Shown piece after piece: positions 53,584-61,718 of a stretch of 64,000 nt of DNA. The notes under the pieces are model-generated. The model searched no databases, was not told where the DNA came from, and saw nothing but the letters and a program-made list of their open reading frames with translations. Origin of the DNA: an uncultured Clostridia bacterium (lineage in GTDB: Bacteria; Bacillota; Clostridia; Oscillospirales; Acutalibacteraceae); NCBI GenBank assembly GCA_946555465.1, contig CAMNST010000003.1, positions 1-64,000 on the forward strand, read 5' to 3'. The stretch's first letter is position 1. The number at the start of each line of letters is the position of its first letter. Position numbers and translations under genes: made by a program.

Positions 53584-55635
53584 TTATTTTTTCTTTCGCA
53601 CAATAAGTGTACGCATGGAATTTGCTATTGCAATAAGGCAAACGCCTACGTCGCCGAAAACGGCAAGCCACATTGCGTTTTCATCAAATATTCCAACGGC
53701 GCAGCCGATAATGATAAGTATTTTAACAAGAAGTGAAAAGATAATGTTTTCATGAACAATTCTTACGGTTTTTCTTGCTATTCTTCTTCCCACAGGAATT
53801 TTTGAAAGCGAGTCGCCCATAATAACCATATCGCTTGCCTCAATGGCAACGTCTGAGCCGACACCGCCCATTGCAATGCCCAAATCTGCCTGGGCAAGAA
53901 CAGGTGCGTCGTTGATTCCGTCACCCGTATAAAGAACAGATTTGCCCTGCGCCTGAAGTTCTTTAACTTTGTTAACCTTTTCATCGGGAAGAAGTTTTGC
54001 ATAAACGGCATCAATGCCGGCTTTTTTGGCAACGTCTTCTGCAATGTTCTGTTTGTCGCCGGTCAGCATAACCGTGTGGTGTATGCCCAGTTTGTGCATA
54101 TCTGAAATTGCCTTTTTGCTGTCTTGTTTAATGATATCGGCAAAAACGATATCTCCCATAAAATGATCGTCGCTGCAGCAGTAAACCGCTGTGCCGATAC
54201 TTTTTGTTTCTTTAAAATCTATGCCGATTTCTTTCATCAGTTTTTCATTTCCGACATAGTATTTTACACCGTCAACAACTGCCGAAACGCCTTTGCCTGC
54301 GTAATTTTTTGCGTCTTTTACTTCGCATTCGTCAGCATAATGGCCAAATGCAAGCGTTATGGATTTTGCAAGGGGGTGGGTTGAATATCTTTCGCAGGCT
54401 GCAATGATTTTAAGCAGTTCCCTGTGCTGGTTATCCGAGCAGTGGCAGTTGAAACATTCGCACTGAACATATTCAAATTTGCCGCTGGTAATGGTTCCCG
54501 TTTTGTCAAAAACGCCTGTGTCAACCTTTGCAAGCGCTTCAAGAAAGTTACCGCCCTTAATAAGGATTCCTTCCTTTGAGCAGGCACCTATACCGCCGAA
54601 AAATCCGAGCGGTATTGAAATAACCAGTGCACAGGGGCAGGATACAACGAGTGCGGAAAGACCTCTGTAAATCCATTCATGCCAGTTTCCCTTGTCAAAG
54701 AAAAGCGGCGGAATAAGAATAATTGCAAGTGCAACGGCACAAACAATAGGGGTATAAACTCTTGCAAATCTTCTTATAAACTGCTCGGCGTTGCTCTTTT
54801 TGTCTTCGCTGTCTTCAAGCATATCAAGAATTTTTGCAACGGTTGAATCTTTATATTCTTTTGTTGCTTTTACGGTAACAGCCCCGTCAATAACAACCGA
54901 ACCTGCAAGCAGTTCATCGCCGGCTGTTTTTGAAACGGGAATGGATTCTCCCGTAAGCGCTTTCATATCAACTTCGGCATTGCCCTCAACAATCACGCCG
55001 TCAAGATCTGTTTTTTCGCCCGGCTTGATAATCATCAGGTCACCGATTTTCAGTTCCTCGGGTTTAAGCACAATTTCTTTTCCGTCACGTATAACCGTGG
55101 TTTCCTGCGGTTTAAGTTCAAGCATATTTTTAATTGATTTTCTGCTTTTTGAAACGGCGAGACCCTGGAGAAATTCGCCGATTGTGAAAAGAAACATAAC
55201 GGCACAGCCCTCGGTGTATTCACCAACGGCAAAAGCACCTATTGATGCAATGACCATTAAAACGTTTTCGTTGAAAACATCACCGTGAATAACACCCTCA
55301 ACAGCCTCTTTGATAATTGAAAAACCGACGATGAGATATGAAATTCCAAAACAGATAAGCGCGATAAACTCGGGAATGTTGATGATTGTGCGTTCGCCGA
55401 GTTCGTTTAATATGTAACCGACAACAAGAAAAAGCCCCCCGCAGATAACTTTAAACGCAAAATCTTTTTTGTTTATATTTTCGTGGTTATGTCCGCATCC
55501 GCATCCGTCATGGTGGTGCTCGTGGTGGTTATGGTCGTGGCCGCAGCCGCAGTCACCGTGTTCATGGTGATGTTCATGATTGTGATGATGTTCGCAGCAG
55601 TTGCTGCATTCGTTGTGTTTGTTTTTTTCTGCCAT
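53584..55635 (-). CDS. Zn/Cd/Pb-exporting P-type ATPase
   Basis: 683 residues: a His-rich N-terminal tail (about 1-52, in place of the usual HMA domain), six to eight membrane helices, actuator TGES, the metal motif SCPCALVIS, phosphorylation motif FDKTGTITSG, the HP motif STHPLA, MLTGDKQN and GDGINDAPVLAQAD. CPC plus a late Asp fits Zn/Cd exporters. The repressor gene lies 6 bp upstream in the same operon, so metal stress controls it. Confidence 0.94.
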   Translation of the reverse strand: MAEKNKHNECSNCCEHHHNHEHHHEHGDCGCGHDHNHHEHHHDGCGCGHNHENINKKDFAFKVICGGLFLVVGYILNELGERTIINIPEFIALICFGISYLIVGFSIIKEAVEGVIHGDVFNENVLMVIASIGAFAVGEYTEGCAVMFLFTIGEFLQGLAVSKSRKSIKNMLELKPQETTVIRDGKEIVLKPEELKIGDLMIIKPGEKTDLDGVIVEGNAEVDMKALTGESIPVSKTAGDELLAGSVVIDGAVTVKATKEYKDSTVAKILDMLEDSEDKKSNAEQFIRRFARVYTPIVCAVALAIILIPPLFFDKGNWHEWIYRGLSALVVSCPCALVISIPLGFFGGIGACSKEGILIKGGNFLEALAKVDTGVFDKTGTITSGKFEYVQCECFNCHCSDNQHRELLKIIAACERYSTHPLAKSITLAFGHYADECEVKDAKNYAGKGVSAVVDGVKYYVGNEKLMKEIGIDFKETKSIGTAVYCCSDDHFMGDIVFADIIKQDSKKAISDMHKLGIHHTVMLTGDKQNIAEDVAKKAGIDAVYAKLLPDEKVNKVKELQAQGKSVLYTGDGINDAPVLAQADLGIAMGGVGSDVAIEASDMVIMGDSLSKIPVGRRIARKTVRIVHENIIFSLLVKILIIIGCAVGIFDENAMWLAVFGDVGVCLIAIANSMRTLIVRKKK

Positions 55636-55641
55636 AATATA

Positions 55642-55950
55642 TCACTCCTCAATATGTTCTGTTGCGCAGTCTATAATTGTTTTTACATGGTCGTCTGCAA
55701 GGGAATAAATCATGCTTTTTCCCTGCCGTCTGTATTTGATAAGGTGGTTTTGTTTTAGCACCCTTAATTGGTGTGAAATTGCCGTCTGCGACATTTCAAG
55801 TTTTACGGCAATGTCACCAACGCAAAGTTCGCCCTCAAATAATGCCACAAGTATTCGTATTCTTGTTGAATCCGAAAACACCTTGAACAGGTCGGCAAGG
55901 TCATATGCTATTTCCTCATCAAACATACCCTCGTTGAGTTGTTCGTTCAT
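55642..55950 (-). CDS. ArsR/SmtB-family metal-responsive repressor
   Basis: The 102-residue winged-helix repressor has FKVFSDSTRIRILVALFEGELCVGDIA (read in parts) and the recognition helix SQTAISHQLRVLKQNHLI. The last helix keeps the Asp-x-His...His-x-x-Glu zinc site seen in CzrA/SmtB (ADDHV and TEHIEE). ELCVGD retains one Cys of the CadC site but not the second. ATG 55950 follows GAGG at good distance; an earlier ATG at 55980 lies inside the operator. Confidence 0.9.
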   Translation of the reverse strand: MNEQLNEGMFDEEIAYDLADLFKVFSDSTRIRILVALFEGELCVGDIAVKLEMSQTAISHQLRVLKQNHLIKYRRQGKSMIYSLADDHVKTIIDCATEHIEE

Positions 55951-55960
55951 AATATGTACC

Positions 55961-56015
55961 TCATATGAATAATTGTTCATATGAGCATTATATACTAACC
56001 TTCAAAAATTGTCAA
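55961..56015 (-). promoter_or_regulatory. Promoter and operator of the metal-export operon
   Basis: TTGACA (56010-56015), 17 bases, TATAAT (55987-55992) on the minus strand. Directly after it TCATATGAA-TAATTG-TTCATATGA (55961-55984) is a perfect 9-bp inverted repeat with a 6-base centre, of the ArsR/SmtB operator type. The -35 overlaps the end of the yetF-like gene. Confidence 0.8.
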
Positions 56016-56666
56016 CTGTTTATTTGCATCAACTGTTGCAAGCATTATATTTTCAATTTTTTTGTTCTGTGCCTTTACCTGTCTTTCAAGTTCTTTTTTT
56101 GTCATATTTGCATTTTTTAAATCGTTTTCCATAATTTTTCCGTCTATAATAACATTTATATAAAGCCCCTCGCGCACAGGTGCAAAGTTAAAATCTTTCG
56201 GGTTAAGTTGTCTTTTGAGCGGAACAGGCAGAAAACTTATTTTTCCCGTAGTTTCCATAATGGCATAATCTATGTCGGAAAGGTCAAAATATCCGTTTGA
56301 GCGTGCACTTGTCAGCAAATCATCAATTTCTATTTTGGCTTTTTTCATATTTTCTTTAATTATTTTTCCCCTCTCAACAAGAATAATCGGCTGCCCCGAA
56401 ATAAACTTTCTTGCCTTAATACTTTTCTGTGACAGAAAGGAAAGCAGAATTCCTATTACGGCGTAAATTGTCATTGCTGTTACGCCTTTCCACCATTCAA
56501 TATCAATATTGGTTGCCATTTCTGCGGCAACAGAACCGATGGTTATGCCTATAATGTAATCAAAAAAACTGAGTTCGCTTATCTGGCGGTATCCCATAAG
56601 TTTTGCCAGAATAAAAAGCACTGCTATTGAAAGCAGTGAAAGCAGTATAACATAAAAAAATTCCAT
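55995..56666 (-). CDS. YetF-like (DUF421) membrane protein
   Basis: 223 residues with three N-terminal helices (FYVILLSLLSIAVLFILAKL, ISFDYIIGITIG-type second helix, MTIYAVIGILLSFLS) and the DUF421 cytoplasmic domain (GQPIILVERGKIIKENMKKAKIE in two parts, DDLLTSARSNGYFDLSDIDYAIMETTG). YetF/YdfS-type proteins occur in spore-formers; the function is unknown. Its last codons carry the -35 of the metal operon. Confidence 0.88.
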   Translation of the reverse strand: MEFFYVILLSLLSIAVLFILAKLMGYRQISELSFFDYIIGITIGSVAAEMATNIDIEWWKGVTAMTIYAVIGILLSFLSQKSIKARKFISGQPIILVERGKIIKENMKKAKIEIDDLLTSARSNGYFDLSDIDYAIMETTGKISFLPVPLKRQLNPKDFNFAPVREGLYINVIIDGKIMENDLKNANMTKKELERQVKAQNKKIENIMLATVDANKQLTIFEG

Positions 56667-56749
56667 AAAAAATCACCGTTTTTATTTTACACGGTTTTTT
56701 TATTTTTATGAATAAAATTTTATACTATTATATGCAGGTGTTATTTTTC

Positions 56750-56778
56750 TTGTCAGTTGTGCTTTGGTATGATATAAT
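56750..56778 (+). promoter_or_regulatory. Promoter of the CDF-like gene
   Basis: TTGTCA (56750-56755), 17 bases, extended -10 TGA-TATAAT (56773-56778), about 37 bases before the TTG start. It diverges from the yetF-like gene. Confidence 0.65.
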
Positions 56779-56814
56779 CATATTATTACGTGATATATTT
56801 ACGGAGGTGGGGTT

Positions 56815-57417
56815 TTGGGCAAAGTCGGAATAAAAACAGCCTCATTCGGATTTATTGTAAATTTGGCTTTGTTTTTTGTTAAATTCTACCTTGGAATAAG
56901 TTCAAACTCACTTTCCATTTATTGCGACGCGGTAAATAATCTGGCAGATGTTTTTTCCTGTGCGGTTGTTTTCGGCGGATTTGTGCTTATGTCAAAACTC
57001 AGCGAAAAGAAAGGGGCAAGGCTTCAGGCGCTTCTTTCTTTTGTGATTTCGCTGGTGGTTGGTTTTACCGGATTCGCTTTTGTTTATAACGGAACCGAAA
57101 GATTTCTGTATCCGGTAACGGTTTCCTATTCAAAAACTTTTGCCGCTGTTGTTTTTGCAACAATTATTGTAAAAGTTATAATGGCGGCTGTGTATTTCTT
57201 TATCCATAAAAAATCGCCTTCGCCTGTCTTTAAAACGCTTATTCTTGACAGTGTTCTTGACAGCAGCGTAACACTTATGGCATTTCTGGGCTTTTCTTTA
57301 ATTGAAAAGGTCAACTTTGCTGTTGACGGAATTTTCGGAATTGTTATCGGGCTTATTGTTTCGGCAAGTGCGATAAAAACACTTATGGAACAGGCAAAAT
57401 TTTTAATAAATGATTAG
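56815..57417 (+). CDS. Cation diffusion facilitator-like membrane protein, short form
   Basis: 200 residues from a TTG start (GGAGGTGGGG just before). Six helices follow the CDF order, with the metal-site motifs YCDAVNNLADV in helix 2 and LDSVLDSSVT in helix 5 (Asp pairs retained). The chain ends right after helix 6, so the cytoplasmic C-terminal domain of usual CDF transporters is absent. C-terminally short CDFs can be functional. Substrate unknown; the nearby Zn/Cd ATPase suggests metal handling. Confidence 0.82.
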   Translation: MGKVGIKTASFGFIVNLALFFVKFYLGISSNSLSIYCDAVNNLADVFSCAVVFGGFVLMSKLSEKKGARLQALLSFVISLVVGFTGFAFVYNGTERFLYPVTVSYSKTFAAVVFATIIVKVIMAAVYFFIHKKSPSPVFKTLILDSVLDSSVTLMAFLGFSLIEKVNFAVDGIFGIVIGLIVSASAIKTLMEQAKFLIND

Positions 57418-57429
57418 GGGGAAATCAGT

Positions 57430-58677
57430 GTGAAAAAAGCAAAAGAGAAAAAAACACCTAAACAAAGATTCAGAAAGTTTTTAAAAATATTTCTGATTAT
57501 TGTTCTGGTAATCGCAATTCTCTGTTCGATAGCAACTGTTGTAACGGTTATCGGCACAAAGTCAAACGCAAATTTCATTTCGACTCTGTCGAGCGTGGAA
57601 TACAGCGAACAACTTGTTCCCGAAACAGATGAAAACGGTTATGTTACATTCACAACAGACAGGGATTTTAAGGTTCTTCAACTTACCGACGTGCATATCG
57701 GCGGCGGTTTTATGAGTACAAATAAAGACTCAATGGCGATTAATGCGGTTGCGGCAATGGTAACGGCAGAAAAACCCGACCTTGTAATTGTAACAGGTGA
57801 CATTGCTTATCCTGTTCCGTTTCAGGCCGGAACTTTTAATAACAAAACCGGTGCAAAACTTTTTGCGCAGTTAATGGAGCAACTGGGTGTTTACTGGTGT
57901 TTTGCTTTCGGAAACCATGATACAGAAGCGTATTCTTATTACAGCCGTGAAGATATGTCGGATTTCTATACCGGCGGAGATTACAGCCACTGCCTGTTCA
58001 GTGCCGGTCCTGCAGATGCAGACGGATTCGGAAACTACATAATAAATGTTAAAAACACAAAAGGTGAAATTACGCAGAGTCTTGTTATGTTTGACAGTCA
58101 CTCCTATGTTGACGGCGATATATTCGGTGCATTGTGGAAATATGACAGCATTCACGAAAATCAGATTGAATGGTACAAAAATGAGATGAATCATCTTCAG
58201 CAGATGAATAACGGCAAAATGCCTAAATCACTTGCGTTTTTCCACATTCCTGCTCAGGAATACAGAGATGCGTGGTATGAATACAGAGACAATGGCTTTA
58301 ACGATACCGACAATGTTAAATATATTTACGGTAAAGCAGGTGAAAAAAATCTTGTTGTTTACACAGGTGAGCACAACTACGGATTTTTTGACGCTGTAAA
58401 AGAGGTTGGCTCAACACAGGGTATCTTCTGCGGACACGACCATCTCAATAACTTCTCGATTGATTATCAAGGCGTAAGACTTACTTACGGTTATTCTGTT
58501 GACTATCTTGCATATCAGGGAATTATGAAATATGGTCTGCAGAGAGGCTGTACGGTTATAATGGTTAAACCTGACGGAACTTTTGACTGCACGGGTGAGA
58601 ATTATTACCAGGATAAATATCAGTCTGCAAAAGAAAAAGAGCAGGTTACAATGGAAGATTATAATTCCGAAGACTAA
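57430..58677 (+). CDS. Membrane-anchored metallophosphoesterase
   Basis: 415 residues: one membrane helix (about 18-40, FLIIVLVIAILCSIATVVTV) and an outer calcineurin-like phosphoesterase with LTDVHIGGG, VIVTGDIAYP, FGNHDTEAYS, a His in FFHIPAQEY and GHDHLNN, all five metal blocks. Start is GTG at 57430 behind GGGGGAAA. Substrate unknown; relatives act on nucleotides or phospholipids outside the cell. It follows the CDF gene by 12 bp. Confidence 0.88.
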   Translation: MKKAKEKKTPKQRFRKFLKIFLIIVLVIAILCSIATVVTVIGTKSNANFISTLSSVEYSEQLVPETDENGYVTFTTDRDFKVLQLTDVHIGGGFMSTNKDSMAINAVAAMVTAEKPDLVIVTGDIAYPVPFQAGTFNNKTGAKLFAQLMEQLGVYWCFAFGNHDTEAYSYYSREDMSDFYTGGDYSHCLFSAGPADADGFGNYIINVKNTKGEITQSLVMFDSHSYVDGDIFGALWKYDSIHENQIEWYKNEMNHLQQMNNGKMPKSLAFFHIPAQEYRDAWYEYRDNGFNDTDNVKYIYGKAGEKNLVVYTGEHNYGFFDAVKEVGSTQGIFCGHDHLNNFSIDYQGVRLTYGYSVDYLAYQGIMKYGLQRGCTVIMVKPDGTFDCTGENYYQDKYQSAKEKEQVTMEDYNSED

Positions 58678-58716
58678 AAAAATCATATACTTTTGCTATT
58701 TTGCCGGATTTTTCAC

Positions 58717-58744
58717 TTGACAATTTGGCACAATGGCATATAAT
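58717..58744 (+). promoter_or_regulatory. Promoter of the FMN riboswitch-ribU unit
   Basis: TTGACA (58717-58722), 16 bases, TATAAT (58739-58744), about 30 bases before the aptamer. Confidence 0.75.
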
Positions 58745-58775
58745 AGATTGTGCAGACAATAGTCTGACTAAAAAT

Positions 58776-58905
58776 ATTTTCGGGGCGAGGTGCAAATCCT
58801 CACCGGCGGTTAAAGTCCGCGACCCATAGTGATATGGCTGAATCGGTGAAATTCCGATACCGACGGTAAGTGCGAAATTTCGTATAAGTCCGGATGAGAG
58901 AAAAT
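58776..58905 (+). ncRNA. FMN riboswitch (RFN element)
   Basis: The conserved RFN strings are present in order: GGGGCGAGGTGCAAATCC, CACCGGCGGT, AGTCCGCGACCC, GGTGAAATTCCGATACCG, CGGTAAG and AGTCCGGATGAGAGAAAATG. P1 pairs ATTTTC (58776-58781) with GAAAAT (58900-58905). It senses FMN and controls the riboflavin importer that follows, so FMN excess would lower vitamin uptake. Confidence 0.97.
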
Positions 58906-58952
58906 GTTGGGTGATATATGCAGGTATTATTGCCCTCGGTCAAAACATTTGC

Positions 58953-58986
58953 GCCCTGATACGTTTTGTATCAGGGCTTCTCTTTT
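58953..58986 (+). terminator. Riboswitch expression-platform terminator
   Basis: A perfect 10-bp stem GCCCTGATAC/GTATCAGGGC (58953-58962 with 58968-58977) followed by TTCTCTTTT. It stands between the FMN aptamer and ribU, the usual place for FMN-induced termination. Confidence 0.85.
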
Positions 58987-59004
58987 GCCCAAAAAGGAGA
59001 AAAA

Positions 59005-59649
59005 ATGAAAAACAAAACAAAAACCCTCACACTCACTGCTATGTTCTGTGCATTGGCATTTGCAATGACCGCAGTTATAAGAATACCGGTTGTGCTGTTT
59101 CTGAAGTATGACCCGAAAGATATTATTATAACTCTGTGCGGATTTATACTCGGTCCGCTTGCATCAATCGTTGTCAGTGTTATTTCCTCGCTTATTGAAA
59201 TGGTAACGGTAAGCGACACCGGAATTATCGGCTGCATTATGAATATTGTTTCAAGTTGTTCTTTTGCATTTACGGCGGCAGTCGTGTATAAGAAGAAAAA
59301 AACGGTATCAGGCGCAGTTATTGGACTTCTTGCAGGCTGTGCGGTAATGACAGTTGTTATGCTTGCGTGGAATTATTGTATTACACCGCTTTATATGGGC
59401 TATCCAAGGGAAGCCGTTGCAGACTTGCTTCTGCCTGCGTTTTTACCATTTAACCTTATTAAAAGTTTTCTTAATGCTGCATTTACATTTTTGCTTTATA
59501 AGCCTGTTGTAACTGCTTTGCGCAAAACGCATCTTATTCCTGAAAGCGAATCAGGAAAATCAAAGGCAAACATACCTGTAATTGTTGTTTCGGTTCTTGT
59601 AATCGTGACATGCGTTTTACTTATTTTATCCATGAATGAAATTATATAA
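59005..59649 (+). CDS. ribU: Riboflavin ECF transporter S component
   Basis: The 214-residue membrane protein has five to six helices, including TAMFCALAFAMTAVIRIPVV at the start, LCGFILGPLASIVVSVISSL and GLLAGCAVMTVVMLAW, typical of RibU. It binds riboflavin and works with the shared EcfAAT module, not seen here. The FMN riboswitch ahead of it confirms the vitamin. ATG 59005 follows AAAGGAG. Confidence 0.93.
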   Translation: MKNKTKTLTLTAMFCALAFAMTAVIRIPVVLFLKYDPKDIIITLCGFILGPLASIVVSVISSLIEMVTVSDTGIIGCIMNIVSSCSFAFTAAVVYKKKKTVSGAVIGLLAGCAVMTVVMLAWNYCITPLYMGYPREAVADLLLPAFLPFNLIKSFLNAAFTFLLYKPVVTALRKTHLIPESESGKSKANIPVIVVSVLVIVTCVLLILSMNEII

Positions 59650-59694
59650 TGTAAACCGGTTGCATATTTGTTTGCATCTTGCTTAAATTAAATG

Positions 59695-59723
59695 TTGATA
59701 TTTACGAAACATTGTATTATAAT
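59695..59723 (+). promoter_or_regulatory. fba promoter
   Basis: TTGATA (59695-59700), 17 bases, TATAAT (59718-59723), about 50 bases before the aldolase start. Confidence 0.7.
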
Positions 59724-59775
59724 ATATCTAAATAGGCAGATATTGCCTTAGATATTATTAAAAGGAGATAAAAAT

Positions 59776-60717
59776 ATGCCACTCGTTACTACTACAGAAA
59801 TGTTTAAAAAAGCATATGAAGGCGGCTATGCAATCGGTGCTTTCAATGTAAACAATATGGAGATTGTTCAGGGTATCACAAGAGCATGCAAAAAAATGAA
59901 TGCTCCTGTTATTCTTCAGTGTTCAGCAGGTGCAAGAAAATATGCATCTCATGACTATCTTGTTGCTATGGTTAAAGCAGCAGCAGAGGAAACAGGTCTT
60001 CCAATCGCTCTTCATCTTGACCATGGTCCGGATTTTGAAACATGTAAGTCATGCATTGACGGCGGTTTCACATCTGTTATGATTGACGGTTCTTCACTTC
60101 CTTATGAAGAGAATGTTGCTCTTACCAAAAAGGTTGTTGAATATGCTCATGCTCACGGTGTTGTTGTTGAGGGTGAACTCGGTACTCTCGCAGGTGTTGA
60201 AGATGATGTTCAGGTTGATGCTGAAAACGCTTCTTACACAAGACCTGAAGAAGTTTATGACTTCGTTACAAGAACAGGTTGTGACTCACTTGCTATTGCT
60301 ATCGGCACAAGCCATGGTGCTTACAAATTTAAGCCCGGTCAGAATCCTCAGTTAAGATTTGACATTCTTGAAGAAGTTGAAAAGAAACTTCCGGGTTTCC
60401 CAATCGTTCTTCATGGTGCATCATCAGTTAATCAGGATCATATCAAAATGATTAACGAGTTCGGCGGCGAAATGCCTGATGCTATCGGTATTCCTGAAGA
60501 TATGCTTCGCAAGGCTGCTTCAATGGCTGTTTGCAAAATCAACGTTGACTCAGATATCCGTATTGCAATGACTGCTGCTCTCAGAAAACATTTCACCGAA
60601 AACCCAACTCACTTTGACCCTCGTCAGTATCTTACTCCTGCAAGAAATCTTATTGAAGAGGTTGTTGCTCATAAAGTTGATGCAGTATTCGGTGCTGCAG
60701 GTCACGCAAATGACTGA
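59776..60717 (+). CDS. fba: Class II fructose-bisphosphate aldolase
   Basis: The 313-residue zinc enzyme splits fructose 1,6-bisphosphate in glycolysis. Signatures are HLDHGPDFETCKSCIDGGFTS (in two parts) with the catalytic Asp and Zn His, EGELGTLAGVED, AIGTSHGAYKF with Zn His, and VLHGASSV with the last Zn His. Codons are biased to a small set, as in highly expressed genes. It has its own promoter and terminator. Confidence 0.96.
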   Translation: MPLVTTTEMFKKAYEGGYAIGAFNVNNMEIVQGITRACKKMNAPVILQCSAGARKYASHDYLVAMVKAAAEETGLPIALHLDHGPDFETCKSCIDGGFTSVMIDGSSLPYEENVALTKKVVEYAHAHGVVVEGELGTLAGVEDDVQVDAENASYTRPEEVYDFVTRTGCDSLAIAIGTSHGAYKFKPGQNPQLRFDILEEVEKKLPGFPIVLHGASSVNQDHIKMINEFGGEMPDAIGIPEDMLRKAASMAVCKINVDSDIRIAMTAALRKHFTENPTHFDPRQYLTPARNLIEEVVAHKVDAVFGAAGHAND

Positions 60718-60734
60718 TTAATATTATAAAGAAC

Positions 60735-60770
60735 AAACGGAACCGGCATATAATGCCAGTTCCGTTTTTC
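60735..60770 (+). terminator. Terminator after fba
   Basis: A 15-bp stem with one mismatch (60735-60749 with 60753-60767), 3-base loop and T run. Confidence 0.88.
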
Positions 60771-60818
60771 TGTTTTATGAAGATTATATAAACTGTTTTT
60801 TGAATTCTTTGGGTGTTA

Positions 60819-61556
60819 TCAGTCGACAAGTCCGCCGATTATTCCGCCCACAAATTCACCTGCACCTCCGTTGCCTCCGCCTGATTCTGCAGAAAAGCCT
60901 GCAAGGGTGCGTGCCATATTGCTTATCGGCATTGTCTGAAGAATAATTTCTCCGGGACCTTCAACAACTGTATTAAAAAGTCCTTCCCCGCCGAAAATGA
61001 CGTTTTTTGCACCTTTAATCATCTGAACATCCATTTTGCAGGTTGCGCTCATCATAACAAGATGACCTGTATCAATAATCATTTTTTCGCCTGTACCCAG
61101 TTGGTATTTTATAGCAGAACCATCAACTTCAATAAATAAAAGTCCCTGACCGTCAAATTTCTGCATAATAAAGCCTTCACCGCCGAAAAAGCCTGTTTTA
61201 AGTTTTTTTCTGAAGTAAACAGACATATTTACTCCCGGTGTTGATGCGAGAAAAGAACTTTTCTGACAAATGTATTCTTCACCCGGTTTCACTTCAAGTG
61301 CAATTATATCACCGGGAAAGCAGGATGCAAAAGCAATAAGACCGCTGCTGCCGCGGCAGGTATATCTGTTTTGAAACATTTTGTCATTTGAAAACATTCT
61401 TCCGATTGCTTTTCCCAGTCCGCCGTTTGTTGTGGTTTCCATAACCATGGTCGGACTCATCCACGACATTCCGCCGCCTTCCGTAATCATTTGTTCTCCG
61501 TTTTCAAGATAGCAGATTGCCACCGGAAGAGGGGTGCCCTTAATTTCGTAACGCAT
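60819..61556 (-). CDS. AIM24/TIGR00266 family protein
   Basis: The 245-residue beta-rich protein belongs to the AIM24 family: MRYEIKGTPLPVAI start, GGMSWMSPTMVMET, then repeating Gly-rich strands (FFGGEGFIMQKFDGQG, VIFGGEGLFNTVVEGPG) and a Gly-rich end. Function in bacteria is unknown; the yeast relative is mitochondrial. ATG 61556 is chosen for its CAGGAG site. It stands alone, convergent with fba. Confidence 0.88.
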   Translation of the reverse strand: MRYEIKGTPLPVAICYLENGEQMITEGGGMSWMSPTMVMETTTNGGLGKAIGRMFSNDKMFQNRYTCRGSSGLIAFASCFPGDIIALEVKPGEEYICQKSSFLASTPGVNMSVYFRKKLKTGFFGGEGFIMQKFDGQGLLFIEVDGSAIKYQLGTGEKMIIDTGHLVMMSATCKMDVQMIKGAKNVIFGGEGLFNTVVEGPGEIILQTMPISNMARTLAGFSAESGGGNGGAGEFVGGIIGGLVD

Positions 61557-61629
61557 AATGATTCTCCTGTTTTTCATCTGTTAGATTTGTTTAGATTTAA
61601 CATAATAATGGTATCATATTTGTTATTTT

Positions 61630-61674
61630 ATTGCAATATTTTATGTTGCAATGAAATAAATATCGGTATATAAT
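61630..61674 (+). promoter_or_regulatory. uxaC promoter with ATTGCAA inverted repeat
   Basis: TTGCAA (61646-61651), 17 bases, TATAAT (61669-61674). ATTGCAA (61630-61636) and TTGCAAT (61646-61652) are exact complements 9 bases apart and cover the -35 box, as a repressor site would. The likely reader is a hexuronate regulator outside the window. Confidence 0.65.
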
Positions 61675-61718
61675 TACTATGAATTAATATATTGAAACAT
61701 AATGCAAAGGAAGAAATT

